NCBI GenBank assembly: GCA_000433315.1
Contig: FR893351.1
Location: 1 to 10,371, forward strand
Length of the DNA: 10,371 bases
Reading direction: 5' to 3'
Source: Firmicutes bacterium CAG:345
Lineage (GTDB): Bacteria > Bacillota_I > Bacilli_A > RFN20 > CAG-288
Part shown: positions 1 through 6,510 of the stretch, one piece after another
Numbering within the stretch: the first letter of the stretch is position 1
Layout: each line of letters opens with the position of its first letter
Translations under genes and position numbers: made by a program
The notes under the pieces: model-generated
Databases searched by the model: none
What the model was told of the DNA's origin: nothing
What the model saw: the letters and a program-made list of their open reading frames with translations, nothing else

Positions 1-804
1 CAGAGCGTCGTCTTGTCCGAGTGCCGCCGCTTTTTTAAGATAATAAATATATGCCTTTTTGTCGGGTTCTACCTTATACATACCCGTTTCGCGAACTCTT
101 GCGTACATATAAAGGCTTTCGGGATCGTTGAGGTGAACGCCGTCCAAAAGATATTTCAAACCTTTTTTGTAGTCGTGCGGAACAAACCTGTCGTTGAGAT
201 AAACGTAAGCCAAATCAAAGTTGAGCGAACTATCGCCAAGACTCAATCCTTTTTCGTACCACTCTATGGCTTTGGTAACGTTTTTCAGTTCTTCATTGTT
301 TAAATAGATAAAGCCTATCTTTTTTGCAACCTCTATATCTCCGAGATAAAAAGCACGCTCGTAATATTTCAACGCATTTTTAACGTTTTCAATCTTAGAA
401 TCTTCAATCGGAGTATTGAAATAATACAAATCGCCGAGAGATCTTGCCGCTGCCGCGACACCCAAATCGGAGGCTTTGGCGTAACATTCGATTGCTTTTT
501 GAATATCGATTTTTACATAACCAGTTTCATAGCAAAATCCGAGACGGGCAAAACACTCCGCTTCGCCTTTGTTTGCGCCCTTCTTATAAGCGTCGAACGC
601 TTTTTTGTATTGAGAGCGGTAGCCCCAAGTGTCGCCAAGAACAGTATATGCCAAAACGCCGTTGTCAACGGCTTTTTGATAGTACGTCGTTGCGGTTTTG
701 AAATCGCCGTCATCGGAATACAAATCGCCTAATTTGGCATAATACTGTGGTTTCTTTTTAGCAAGTTTTAAGTACTTTTCTATTTTATCGTTTGAGACGC
801 TCAT
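1..804 (-). CDS. Sel1-like repeat (SLR) protein, C-terminus cut by window edge
   Basis: An open frame of 268 codons starts at ATG 804-802 and runs off the window at position 1 with no stop, so the protein is partial. The translation is a chain of about six or seven Sel1/TPR-type helical hairpins. They show the usual spacing of a G-x-x-Y centre followed by A-x-x-Y/W-Y-x-K-A/G-x-x-L/N-G, for example LGDLYS (25-30), LGFCYETG (88-95), LGDLYY (123-128) and EWYEKGLSLGD (181-191). SLR proteins are protein-interaction scaffolds; no enzyme motif or signal peptide is visible. Translation is probably coupled to the gene upstream, which ends 9 bases away; the AAAAGG site overlaps that gene's stop codon. 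Codon use (GCG, GGC, GAC, TAC) and base composition are much richer in G+C than in the neighbouring genes, a sign of separate origin. The SLR assignment is firm; the biological role is unknown. Confidence 0.85.
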   Translation of the reverse strand, partial: MSVSNDKIEKYLKLAKKKPQYYAKLGDLYSDDGDFKTATTYYQKAVDNGVLAYTVLGDTWGYRSQYKKAFDAYKKGANKGEAECFARLGFCYETGYVKIDIQKAIECYAKASDLGVAAAARSLGDLYYFNTPIEDSKIENVKNALKYYERAFYLGDIEVAKKIGFIYLNNEELKNVTKAIEWYEKGLSLGDSSLNFDLAYVYLNDRFVPHDYKKGLKYLLDGVHLNDPESLYMYARVRETGMYKVEPDKKAYIYYLKKAAALGQDDAL

Positions 805-813
805 ATCTTTGCA

Positions 814-1299
814 TTACCTTTTTATTGATTTCATATTTAAACTATAATTGATTGGTTCTGGATGTTTGTTTTGTAATTTTCCTATAAAATCACAAATAAT
901 ATCATATAAATTATCTTTTGTATATGCGAGTTTTTCTGGAATAACATCATCATCTGTTATTTTTCCTTTATTGTATTGTTGAGCATATAGTCCACATTCT
1001 TTAATATAGTTCATTATTACATAAATTTTTTGTTTTTCATTTTCTGAAAAAATTGGCTGATTTACTAGGTTTTGTGTTATAAATTCACAAAAATGAGTAA
1101 ACTCTTTATCCCAATTAATATTCCCATTATCTTGTGCTTCACATCGTATTTTTTCTATTTCTCTTAACAATTCACCCTGTAAACAGTTTGATTTACCTTT
1201 TAGTGGAACATAATTTTGCCATATATGTTTGCATTCTTCAAAATATTGTTGTTCAAATTCTTTTGATATTAATTCGTTAATTAAATCACTATTTGACAT
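814..1299 (-). CDS. Conserved cytosolic protein of unknown function (161 aa)
   Basis: ATG 1299 is preceded by AAAGGA at a workable distance. The protein is charged and helical, with no signal peptide or membrane segment. Its N-terminal half carries a dense motif: W27-x-x-Y30-V31-P32, Q41-G42-E43, R46, E49-K50, E54-A55-Q56, N58-G59-N60 and N62-W63. From memory this resembles a small bacterial family of uncharacterised proteins sharing a YVPxxG...QGE...EAQxNGNxNW pattern, but I cannot name the family with certainty. It lies 36 bases after the YhbY-like gene and 9 bases before the Sel1-repeat gene, so the three are probably co-transcribed. Its placement in a SUFU-headed cassette makes an immunity-type role possible, but that is inference from context only. 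Confidence 0.8.
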   Translation of the reverse strand: MSNSDLINELISKEFEQQYFEECKHIWQNYVPLKGKSNCLQGELLREIEKIRCEAQDNGNINWDKEFTHFCEFITQNLVNQPIFSENEKQKIYVIMNYIKECGLYAQQYNKGKITDDDVIPEKLAYTKDNLYDIICDFIGKLQNKHPEPINYSLNMKSIKR

Positions 1300-1335
1300 A
1301 TTTCATTTTCCTTTAAAAAATTTAAAGTCTTATAA

Positions 1336-1629
1336 TTAAATTTCTATATGTTCTATGTTGTTGCTTGACGAACGCCTATAAACCACGATTTCATTGTTGT
1401 TTATACTTATAGGTTCTGCTCCTGTAAGAGCACAAATAGCTTTTAGAAAAGTCTTTGCATTATTTTTTGCATTAGGGTGAATGGATATTTTGATTAGTTC
1501 ATGTAAATCAAGGGCAATAGAAATGTCTAAAATTTCTTTTACGCCAATATCCTTTTTGCTAATTTCCAAAGTTGGTTTTATTTTTAGCGCCATACTTTTC
1601 AGGCGTTCACATTGAGAATTTGTAATCAT
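1336..1629 (-). CDS. YhbY/CRM-domain RNA-binding-like protein with degenerate GxxG loop
   Basis: The 97-residue product spans the single CRS1-YhbY (CRM) fold seen in YhbY, the ribosome-assembly factor that binds pre-50S particles. Matching landmarks are the N-terminal LKSMALKIKPTLEI segment, the central LDLHELIKISI (family form: L-x-x-H-E-L-I-K-V), TGAEPISI, and the C-terminal EIVVYRR (family form: LYR). The RNA-contacting loop of the family reads G-x-x-G just after this first block. Here the aligned residues are S-K-K-D, so both glycines are missing. The start is ATG 1629, with an AGGGAG site beginning right at the stop codon of the SUFU gene (9-base gap), indicating translational coupling. 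A housekeeping yhbY would not be expected in this company, so this is probably a divergent paralogue. The fold assignment is fairly confident; function is uncertain. Confidence 0.8.
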   Translation of the reverse strand: MITNSQCERLKSMALKIKPTLEISKKDIGVKEILDISIALDLHELIKISIHPNAKNNAKTFLKAICALTGAEPISINNNEIVVYRRSSSNNIEHIEI

Positions 1630-1638
1630 TTTTCTCCC

Positions 1639-2307
1639 TTAAAGTGTTGTAAATGGTTTTGACGCAATAAGTTTATAGTCATCATCGTGAGTATAAAATT
1701 GTTCCATTAGCCAATATATACCATTTGTTCCTTTTTTTAGTTTTTTAGAAAGTTGTTCTTTTGTTATGGGCATAACTTGAAAAATGCTAATGTATTTATG
1801 TTTGGAAACAAAGCACTTAACTATGCTTGGAGATTTAAATATTTCTGGTAATAACAATACAGTCCCGCAGTATTTGCCTTTTATTTGCATGTCAATGGCA
1901 TCGGAAACAGTAATATTTTCTTTTGCATTAAATGCGTATTCAGCTGTAGCCCAGAGCAATGAGTTGAGCGATAACCATTCCGTTTTCTCCTGACTGATTT
2001 CGACTTCTGGATCGATAAGCATCATGTATTCGTTGCGTTGATTTGCCTTTCTTCCCCACCCAATATCACGTTCAGGCATTAGGTAGTCGCTAGCACCAAT
2101 CGTGCATAGTTTCCAAAATGGCATATCTTTTGAGGGCTCAAATACAAGAGTAGTAATTGGCTTCATTTCATTTGATAGAACATTCTTTTTAAGTCTCAAG
2201 CAAAAAACAGGCTTTTGCTTAAAAGTCTCAACATAATGGTCATATAATTTTTGTTGTTTCTTGTTACTCGCTTTATAAGCAAATTCTTTTTCATCTAATT
2301 CTGGCAA
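1639..2307 (-). CDS. Suppressor-of-fused (SUFU) domain protein
   Basis: The product matches the bacterial SUFU-domain family. Recognisable parts, numbered from GTG 2316, are WKLCTIGASDYLMP (68-81; family: T-x-G-x-S-x-x-M), NEYMMLIDP (95-103), LLLPEIFKSPSIVKCF (154-169), and IFQVMPITKEQL followed by KKLKKGTNGIYWLME (178-205), the typical P-I-x-x-E-L ... K-x-G end. Known for the family: many bacterial SUFU proteins are immunity proteins of polymorphic toxins, acting in the cytosol. The frame is open from GTG 2316, but AGGAG (2320-2316) runs into that codon. The same site lies 8 bases before TTG 2307, which I take as the start (222 aa; GTG would add three residues). It is the first gene of a four-gene cassette, 9 bases before the YhbY-like gene. 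No toxin partner is visible in the window. Confidence 0.82.
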   Translation of the reverse strand: MPELDEKEFAYKASNKKQQKLYDHYVETFKQKPVFCLRLKKNVLSNEMKPITTLVFEPSKDMPFWKLCTIGASDYLMPERDIGWGRKANQRNEYMMLIDPEVEISQEKTEWLSLNSLLWATAEYAFNAKENITVSDAIDMQIKGKYCGTVLLLPEIFKSPSIVKCFVSKHKYISIFQVMPITKEQLSKKLKKGTNGIYWLMEQFYTHDDDYKLIASKPFTTL

Positions 2308-2344
2308 ACCAATCACTCCTGTATAGTATTCTAAATATAATGTT

Positions 2345-2353
2345 ATTTTACCA
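2345..2353 (-). promoter_or_regulatory. Possible extended -10 promoter for the SUFU cassette
   Basis: The minus strand reads TGGTAAAAT, a TGn-extended -10 with a 5/6 match to TATAAT. It would place the start of transcription about 30 bases ahead of the SUFU ribosome binding site. No convincing -35 is present. A weaker alternative is TTGTGG-17-TAGAAT, but its transcript would begin almost in the ribosome binding site. The terminator of ssrA lies just upstream, so the cassette needs its own promoter. Confidence 0.35.
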
Positions 2354-2405
2354 CAAAAGGCTCAAAAAAGCTGAAAATGTCGCAAAAAATAGCCATTTTA
2401 AGTAC

Positions 2406-2444
2406 AAAAAAAGGCTTGATACACTATTTACTTTGTATCAAACC
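2406..2444 (-). terminator. Rho-independent terminator of ssrA
   Basis: On the minus strand the arms GGTTTGATAC and GTATCAAGCC (plus-strand 2435-2444 and 2413-2422) form a 10-bp stem with one G-U pair and a 12-base loop. A run of seven T follows (2412-2406). It begins 13 bases after the tmRNA 3' CCA, which separates ssrA from the SUFU cassette downstream. Confidence 0.9.
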
Positions 2445-2457
2445 TATGCTTTTCTTA

Positions 2458-2846
2458 TGGTGGAGATGACGAGAATTGAACTCGTGTCCAAATAAGGCAC
2501 CATCAAGAAGACTACAGCTTAGTTTGCATAAATTAAGATCTATTAGCTGCAAACGACTGCCAGATCTTGGTGCTGACTAATTCTTATTCTTTATATGTCA
2601 GCCTATAAAGAAGCAATCATTCTTAGTTTGCCGTAACCTCTCCGAATGATAGCGAGAAGAGACGACTATGCTGGGCTAAGCCCTGAGCTGCGGAGTTTTA
2701 AAAAACTAGCAAGCAGCTGCTGCCATCATGGCAGGAGCATTATTTACATGATAAAGTTTTTTGGCATTTATCTTTTTTTTGGTGATAACGTCACCACTCG
2801 GCTGCCTTGTTGACTCATCCTTACCTGTCGAAACCAAAACATCCCC
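2458..2846 (-). ncRNA. ssrA: tmRNA (transfer-messenger RNA), one-piece form
   Basis: tmRNA rescues ribosomes stalled on broken messages, acting with SmpB. The 5' end GGGGATG pairs with CATCTCC followed by CCA to make the 7-bp acceptor stem (one G-U). The T-arm carries GAGTTCAATTCTC, and the 5' domain has the hallmark TTTTGGTTTCGACAGG. A pseudoknot-type hairpin GGTGA/TCACC lies before the message part. The reading frame resumes at GCC 2765 and ends at TAG 2706, encoding AKKLYHVNNAPAMMAAAAC. A hairpin CTGCCA-TGA-TGGCAG overlaps the end of the tag, as expected for helix 5. The CCA is encoded. Length is 389 nt, normal for the family. The unusual point is the tag end: a cysteine after four alanines, in place of the LAA-type end that ClpXP recognises in most bacteria. 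The start of the tag is inferred from the usual Ala resume codon. Confidence 0.96.
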
Positions 2847-2847
2847 A

Positions 2848-2864
2848 AGTAGCACTTTCGTGCT
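2848..2864 (-). other. tmRNA precursor 5' leader hairpin
   Basis: On the minus strand AGCAC-GAAA-GTGCT forms a 5-bp stem closed by a GNRA tetraloop, located between the predicted promoter and the mature 5' end of tmRNA. It would be part of the 5' leader that RNase P removes. A structural role is inferred. Confidence 0.5.
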
Positions 2865-2869
2865 CATTA

Positions 2870-2898
2870 ATATTATCACGCATTTTTTTAAAAATCAA
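2870..2898 (-). promoter_or_regulatory. Promoter of ssrA
   Basis: The minus strand has TTGATT (2898-2893), a 17-base spacer, then TAATAT (2875-2870), each matching the sigma-A consensus at four positions. It sits between the terminator of the membrane-protein gene and the tmRNA, giving a leader of roughly 20 bases before the mature 5' end. The position is convincing although the boxes are imperfect. Confidence 0.6.
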
Positions 2899-2899
2899 A

Positions 2900-2922
2900 C
2901 AAAAAATGCCTTTCGGCATTTT
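2900..2922 (-). terminator. Rho-independent terminator after the M50-like gene
   Basis: Minus-strand AAAATGCC-GAAA-GGCATTTT forms an 8-bp stem with a GAAA tetraloop. The right arm continues into six T (2906-2901). It starts 6 bases after the stop codon of the membrane-protein gene and closes the TetR/ADH/glyA/M50-like unit before ssrA. Confidence 0.88.
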
Positions 2923-2928
2923 CTTTAG

Positions 2929-4113
2929 TTAAGCTACTTGTGGTATAACAAGATTCCAACCTGGTCTTGCTTTATTTACTACGGCAAGTGATTTATTGAA
3001 TAACTCTTGTTCTTTTAAAAATCTAGCGTTCTTTAAATCTTTATGAGAAGCTAAATATGCTGCGTATTTATTTACTACTGTTTCGGTATCTTCTTTCATG
3101 TTGTTGATAATACCTTCGATGAGAACTGCTGTTCTATACATTGATAATTCACCGCAAGAAACAATACTATTTTGGAAATCTTTCTTTTGTAAAGAATAAT
3201 AATTTTCAGCTTCGTCAAAACTTTCTGAAGAAAGTAAGATAAATAACTTCTCTGCAATCATTTTAGTTTTTAAATCATCGGTATACCAATCAATATACTT
3301 GAAGGTATCTTCTAAAATATTGATGGCTTTATCGATATCATCTTTTAATAAAGCATCCATATATTGATAATATCTGACATGTGATTTGTAATAGCTATCA
3401 TAATTATCAAATTCAATGATTTCAAGATCTTCACCAAGCAATGAATGACGAATATTTTTCAATTCATTTTCATAAGCTAATAAATCTTCTTTATGAGTTG
3501 TCTTAATTAAAATAAAGCAATCATTAACATAATCTAATCGACATGGGAATAATTCATATAAAGCAACGATGAAACCATAACCAATGCCAAATAAGATAGA
3601 ATAACTGATGATCTTATCACCGGAAAATACCAATAAAGCTAATAATAAAGCTACAACATTGATCAAAATATATCCGACCATACCGCCTAATAAATAACCA
3701 TAATGGCAAGTCTTTTCTTTTTTCGGAGTCATAACAAGATGGAAATCCAAAATGTTATTAACTTTAAAAGAAACATCATTATCTTTTCCATCATGTTTAA
3801 ATATTATCGTCATTCCTAAAAACACTACTTTAGTCACTTGGTAACCACCGATTAAACCACCGATTAATTTACCTAATGTATAAAATAAGAAATTAGCAAT
3901 TAAAGAAACACCGACAACAATAACAATATATAATGTGCTTTGCATTGCCAAAGAGTGTTGTTGCATAACATTGAGATTCAAAGTTCCAAGTCCAAAGATT
4001 AATGCTAAATCGATGACAAGCATTATCCAAGAAAAATTAAAATCTAAGAAACTCTTTTTTATTTGCCCGGATTCATTTGTATTTTTTTCCATATTTGTAT
4101 TGTCTTCTTTCAT
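2929..4113 (-). CDS. Polytopic membrane protein, M50-like with lost HExxH motif
   Basis: The 394-residue protein has membrane segments at about 26-45, 60-80, 138-163 and 168-190, and a cytosolic helical C-terminal half (about 210-394) that may be TPR-like. The stretch FYTLGKLIGGLIGGYQ (77-92) followed by FLGMTII (98-104) has the layout of Firmicutes site-2-protease-like proteins (x-HELGH-x-x-x-G-x-x-x-GY). Here H-E-L-G-H reads Y78-T-L-G-K82, so the zinc ligands and catalytic glutamate are absent. A GYLLGGMVGYI segment (139-149) and a later N-D-x-x-x-L/I motif (197-202) fit the same layout. If the relation holds it is a pseudoprotease; otherwise it is an unknown membrane protein. The start ATG 4113 follows GAGG with a short spacer. 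It lies 63 bases after glyA, with no terminator between them. Confidence 0.8.
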   Translation of the reverse strand: MKEDNTNMEKNTNESGQIKKSFLDFNFSWIMLVIDLALIFGLGTLNLNVMQQHSLAMQSTLYIVIVVGVSLIANFLFYTLGKLIGGLIGGYQVTKVVFLGMTIIFKHDGKDNDVSFKVNNILDFHLVMTPKKEKTCHYGYLLGGMVGYILINVVALLLALLVFSGDKIISYSILFGIGYGFIVALYELFPCRLDYVNDCFILIKTTHKEDLLAYENELKNIRHSLLGEDLEIIEFDNYDSYYKSHVRYYQYMDALLKDDIDKAINILEDTFKYIDWYTDDLKTKMIAEKLFILLSSESFDEAENYYSLQKKDFQNSIVSCGELSMYRTAVLIEGIINNMKEDTETVVNKYAAYLASHKDLKNARFLKEQELFNKSLAVVNKARPGWNLVIPQVA

Positions 4114-4139
4114 AAAACCTCACTTTCAGTTCAACAATT

Positions 4140-4145
4140 ATTATA
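4140..4145 (-). promoter_or_regulatory. Possible -10 box for the M50-like gene
   Basis: A perfect TATAAT occurs on the minus strand in the gap between glyA and the membrane-protein gene. It would give a 5' leader of about 20 bases. No good -35 lies at the right distance (TATATT at 17 bases), and the DNA is AT-rich enough to produce this by chance. Confidence 0.3.
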
Positions 4146-4176
4146 AACTAATTAACAAATTAAATATACTATTTTA

Positions 4177-5427
4177 TCAATAAGGAAGAGGATACTTTCT
4201 TGTAAGTTTGAGTGCTCTTTGTTTAGCCTCATCAAGTTTTTCTTCATCATAAGAGTTAGTTAAACATAAATCGATGATGTTTGCAACTTCTACCATATCT
4301 TCTTCAACAAAACCTCTTGTCGTACAAGCTGGTGTTCCAAGCCTGATACCCGAAGTAATAAAAGGCTTTTCTGTATCATTTGGAATAGAATTCTTATTAA
4401 CTGTAATATTGCATTTCCCTAAAACATCCTGAGCCTTTTTACCAGTGATATTAGCATGAGATTTCACATCTACTAACATCAGATGGTTATCGGTACCACC
4501 GGAGACTAAATGATAACCTTTTGATACTAATGTCTTAGCTAAAACATCAGCATTTTTTACAATTTGTTTTTGATAATCTTTAAAATCTGGCTTTAAAGCT
4601 TCTTCAAAAGCCACAGCTTTAGCCGCAATAACATGCATTAAAGGACCGCCTTGAACTCCAGGAAAAACATTTTTATCAATACTTTTTCCAAGCTCAATAT
4701 CATTTGCTAAAATTAATCCACCACGAGGACCGCGCAAAGTTTTATGCGTTGTTGAAGAAACAACATGAGCATAAGGAATTGGGCTAGGATGAAGACCAGC
4801 AGCAATAAGACCAGCAATATGAGCCATATCAACAAATAAATATGCGCCAACTTCATCAGCGATATGTCTAAATTCTTTAAAATCAATAATTCGTGGATAT
4901 GCTGAAGCCCCAGCAATTATCATCTTCGGTTGCACTTCTTTAGCATATTTTAAAATTTCATCATAATTAAGTCTTTCAGTTTGAGGATCTAGACCATAAG
5001 AAAAGACTTGATAATCTTGACCGCTGAAAGATAAAGCACTACCATGAGATAAATGGCCACCAGCATCAAGTTTCATACCTAGAACTCTGTCACCATGATT
5101 TAATAAAGTACGAAATACCGCCATATTAGCCTGAGAACCAGAATGGGGTTGAACATTAGCATATTCGCAGTTGAAAAGTCTTTTTATTCTATCACGTGCT
5201 AGATTTTCCACAATATCAACATATTCACATCCGCCATAATATCGATGCCCAGGATAACCTTCCGCATATTTATTTGTCATTATAGAACCTTGTGCTTCTA
5301 AAACTGCTTTTGAAACATAATTCTCACTAGCGATCAATTCTATATGATCATCCTGACGAATTCTTTCTTTTCTAATAGCGTCAAAAACTAAAAAATCTAC
5401 ATCTTTTAAATCTTTATCCGATATCAT
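4177..5427 (-). CDS. glyA: Serine hydroxymethyltransferase
   Basis: This PLP enzyme interconverts serine plus tetrahydrofolate with glycine plus 5,10-methylene-THF, the main entry of one-carbon units for purine and thymidylate synthesis, in the cytosol. The 416-residue length is normal. Visible signatures are ELIASENYVS (30-39), the substrate loop NKYAEGYPGHRYYGG (52-66), HSGSQAN (95-101), D200-x-A-H203 beneath the cofactor, and VVSSTTHKTLRGPRGG (222-237) with the Schiff-base lysine K229. The C-terminal SGIRLGTPACTTRG carries the carboxylate-binding arginine. The start ATG 5427 follows AAGGAG at good spacing. The gene begins 12 bases after the alcohol dehydrogenase, so it belongs to the TetR-led unit. 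That is an uncommon setting for a housekeeping glyA. Confidence 0.97.
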   Translation of the reverse strand: MISDKDLKDVDFLVFDAIRKERIRQDDHIELIASENYVSKAVLEAQGSIMTNKYAEGYPGHRYYGGCEYVDIVENLARDRIKRLFNCEYANVQPHSGSQANMAVFRTLLNHGDRVLGMKLDAGGHLSHGSALSFSGQDYQVFSYGLDPQTERLNYDEILKYAKEVQPKMIIAGASAYPRIIDFKEFRHIADEVGAYLFVDMAHIAGLIAAGLHPSPIPYAHVVSSTTHKTLRGPRGGLILANDIELGKSIDKNVFPGVQGGPLMHVIAAKAVAFEEALKPDFKDYQKQIVKNADVLAKTLVSKGYHLVSGGTDNHLMLVDVKSHANITGKKAQDVLGKCNITVNKNSIPNDTEKPFITSGIRLGTPACTTRGFVEEDMVEVANIIDLCLTNSYDEEKLDEAKQRALKLTRKYPLPY

Positions 5428-5439
5428 AAAATTCTCCTT

Positions 5440-6510
5440 TTATAGAGCTGGTTTCAATAAAGAAAGATAATACTCTTTTTCTGTACTAGTAATACCGAAA
5501 TCTTCCATTGTTTTATTAAATGGTAAAGAATTGATATATTCATCAAATTTATCCAAAGCAACTTTAGGATCATCTTCATCGAAGACAAAATGACCAAATT
5601 TCTTTATCTTATCTTTTAATACTTCATAATTTCTTCTCATGAAAGGTCCTAAAAGCCAACTAAGACCTAAACCATGAGCGATTTCAGGATATTTCCCTGA
5701 AATTAAATGTTCTACAAAATGACAAGGCATGGAAGTTAATTTACCAAAAGAAGTAAATCCATTATGGGAAACCGAACCCGTTTCCATCATCGCTTTACGC
5801 AAATTTTCATCATTTAAATTATTTAACAATTTCGGTGTTAAATCAACAATATTTCTTATGACGCCAAGAGCAAAAAGATCACAGATTTGATAATCTTCAG
5901 ACTTGCAAAAATATCTTTCAAAGCTATGCGAAATTATATCAACAAGACCACAGCAAGTTTGAAACTCGGAAACACTTTTTGTTAAACTAGCATCTAAAAT
6001 AGAAAACAATGGATAATTGGTCGGAGAATTAAAGCCACCTTTGAAATTAGTCTTCCGATCTGAAATAACACAGGAAGAAGACATTTCACTACCGCTAGCA
6101 GCAATTGTAATTATTGTAGCTAATGGTAAAGCCTTAGTGGGCATAGTTTTCTTTTTATTGAAATCAAGTATATCACCATCATAATAAAAATTATTGGCAA
6201 CGCTTTTTGCTAAATCCAAAACACTACCACCGCCAACAGCTAATAATAAATCCGGTTTAACTTCTTTTGTTAGATTTAAAGCTTCTTCTGCATTTTTTAA
6301 ATCCGGATTAGCAGTTATCCCCGAATAAACATAAGTTAGAATATTAGCTTCTTTTAATTTTTTTAAAATATTATCAAGAATACCAGAAGATTTCAAATAA
6401 GAACTACCGCATAGTAAAACAACTTTACTAAAGCCATATTTTCTTATCAATATACCTATATTTTCATAACTAGTAAAATAGATATGCGTAGGATTATAAA
6501 AATCTATCAT
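5440..6510 (-). CDS. Iron-containing (group III) alcohol dehydrogenase, BDH-like
   Basis: This is an NAD(P)-dependent dehydrogenase of the Fe-ADH superfamily, which interconverts alcohols and aldehydes in the cytosol. The Rossmann-like half carries the diagnostic GGGSVLDLAKSVA (93-105) and ATIITIAASGSEMSS (131-145). The metal-binding half has GLVDIISHSFE (188-198), giving D191 and H195, then CHFVEHLISGKYPEIAHG (263-280), giving H264, H268 and H279. The metal ligands (D191, H195, H264, H279) are therefore all present. The layout resembles butanol dehydrogenases more than FucO-type enzymes, but the substrate cannot be read from sequence. The start ATG 6510 overlaps the TetR stop as ATGA, with GGGGA upstream, so translation is coupled. 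The overlap suggests the regulator responds to this enzyme's substrate or product. Confidence 0.92.
   Translation of the reverse strand: MIDFYNPTHIYFTSYENIGILIRKYGFSKVVLLCGSSYLKSSGILDNILKKLKEANILTYVYSGITANPDLKNAEEALNLTKEVKPDLLLAVGGGSVLDLAKSVANNFYYDGDILDFNKKKTMPTKALPLATIITIAASGSEMSSSCVISDRKTNFKGGFNSPTNYPLFSILDASLTKSVSEFQTCCGLVDIISHSFERYFCKSEDYQICDLFALGVIRNIVDLTPKLLNNLNDENLRKAMMETGSVSHNGFTSFGKLTSMPCHFVEHLISGKYPEIAHGLGLSWLLGPFMRRNYEVLKDKIKKFGHFVFDEDDPKVALDKFDEYINSLPFNKTMEDFGITSTEKEYYLSLLKPAL

Noticed and set aside
13..732. Plus- and minus-strand open frames (13-303 +, 444-701 +, 499-732 +, 513-713 -)
   Set aside because: All lie inside the partial Sel1-repeat gene in other frames or on the other strand; the SLR frame is the one with recognisable protein repeats.
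1311..1327. AT-only inverted repeat CTTTAAA/TTTAAAG before the 161-residue gene as an RNA switch
   Set aside because: The stem has almost no G-C pairs and could form by chance; it overlaps the ribosome binding site, but no further structure supports control.
1784..1993. Plus-strand open frame of 69 codons
   Set aside because: It lies entirely opposite the SUFU gene, has no convincing ribosome binding site and no recognisable product.
3935..4183. Plus-strand open frame of 82 codons
   Set aside because: It is antisense to the N-terminal membrane segments of the M50-like gene; the hydrophobic translation is a by-product.
4713..4916. Minus-strand 67-codon frame rich in leucine
   Set aside because: It is a frame-shifted reading of the conserved glyA core.
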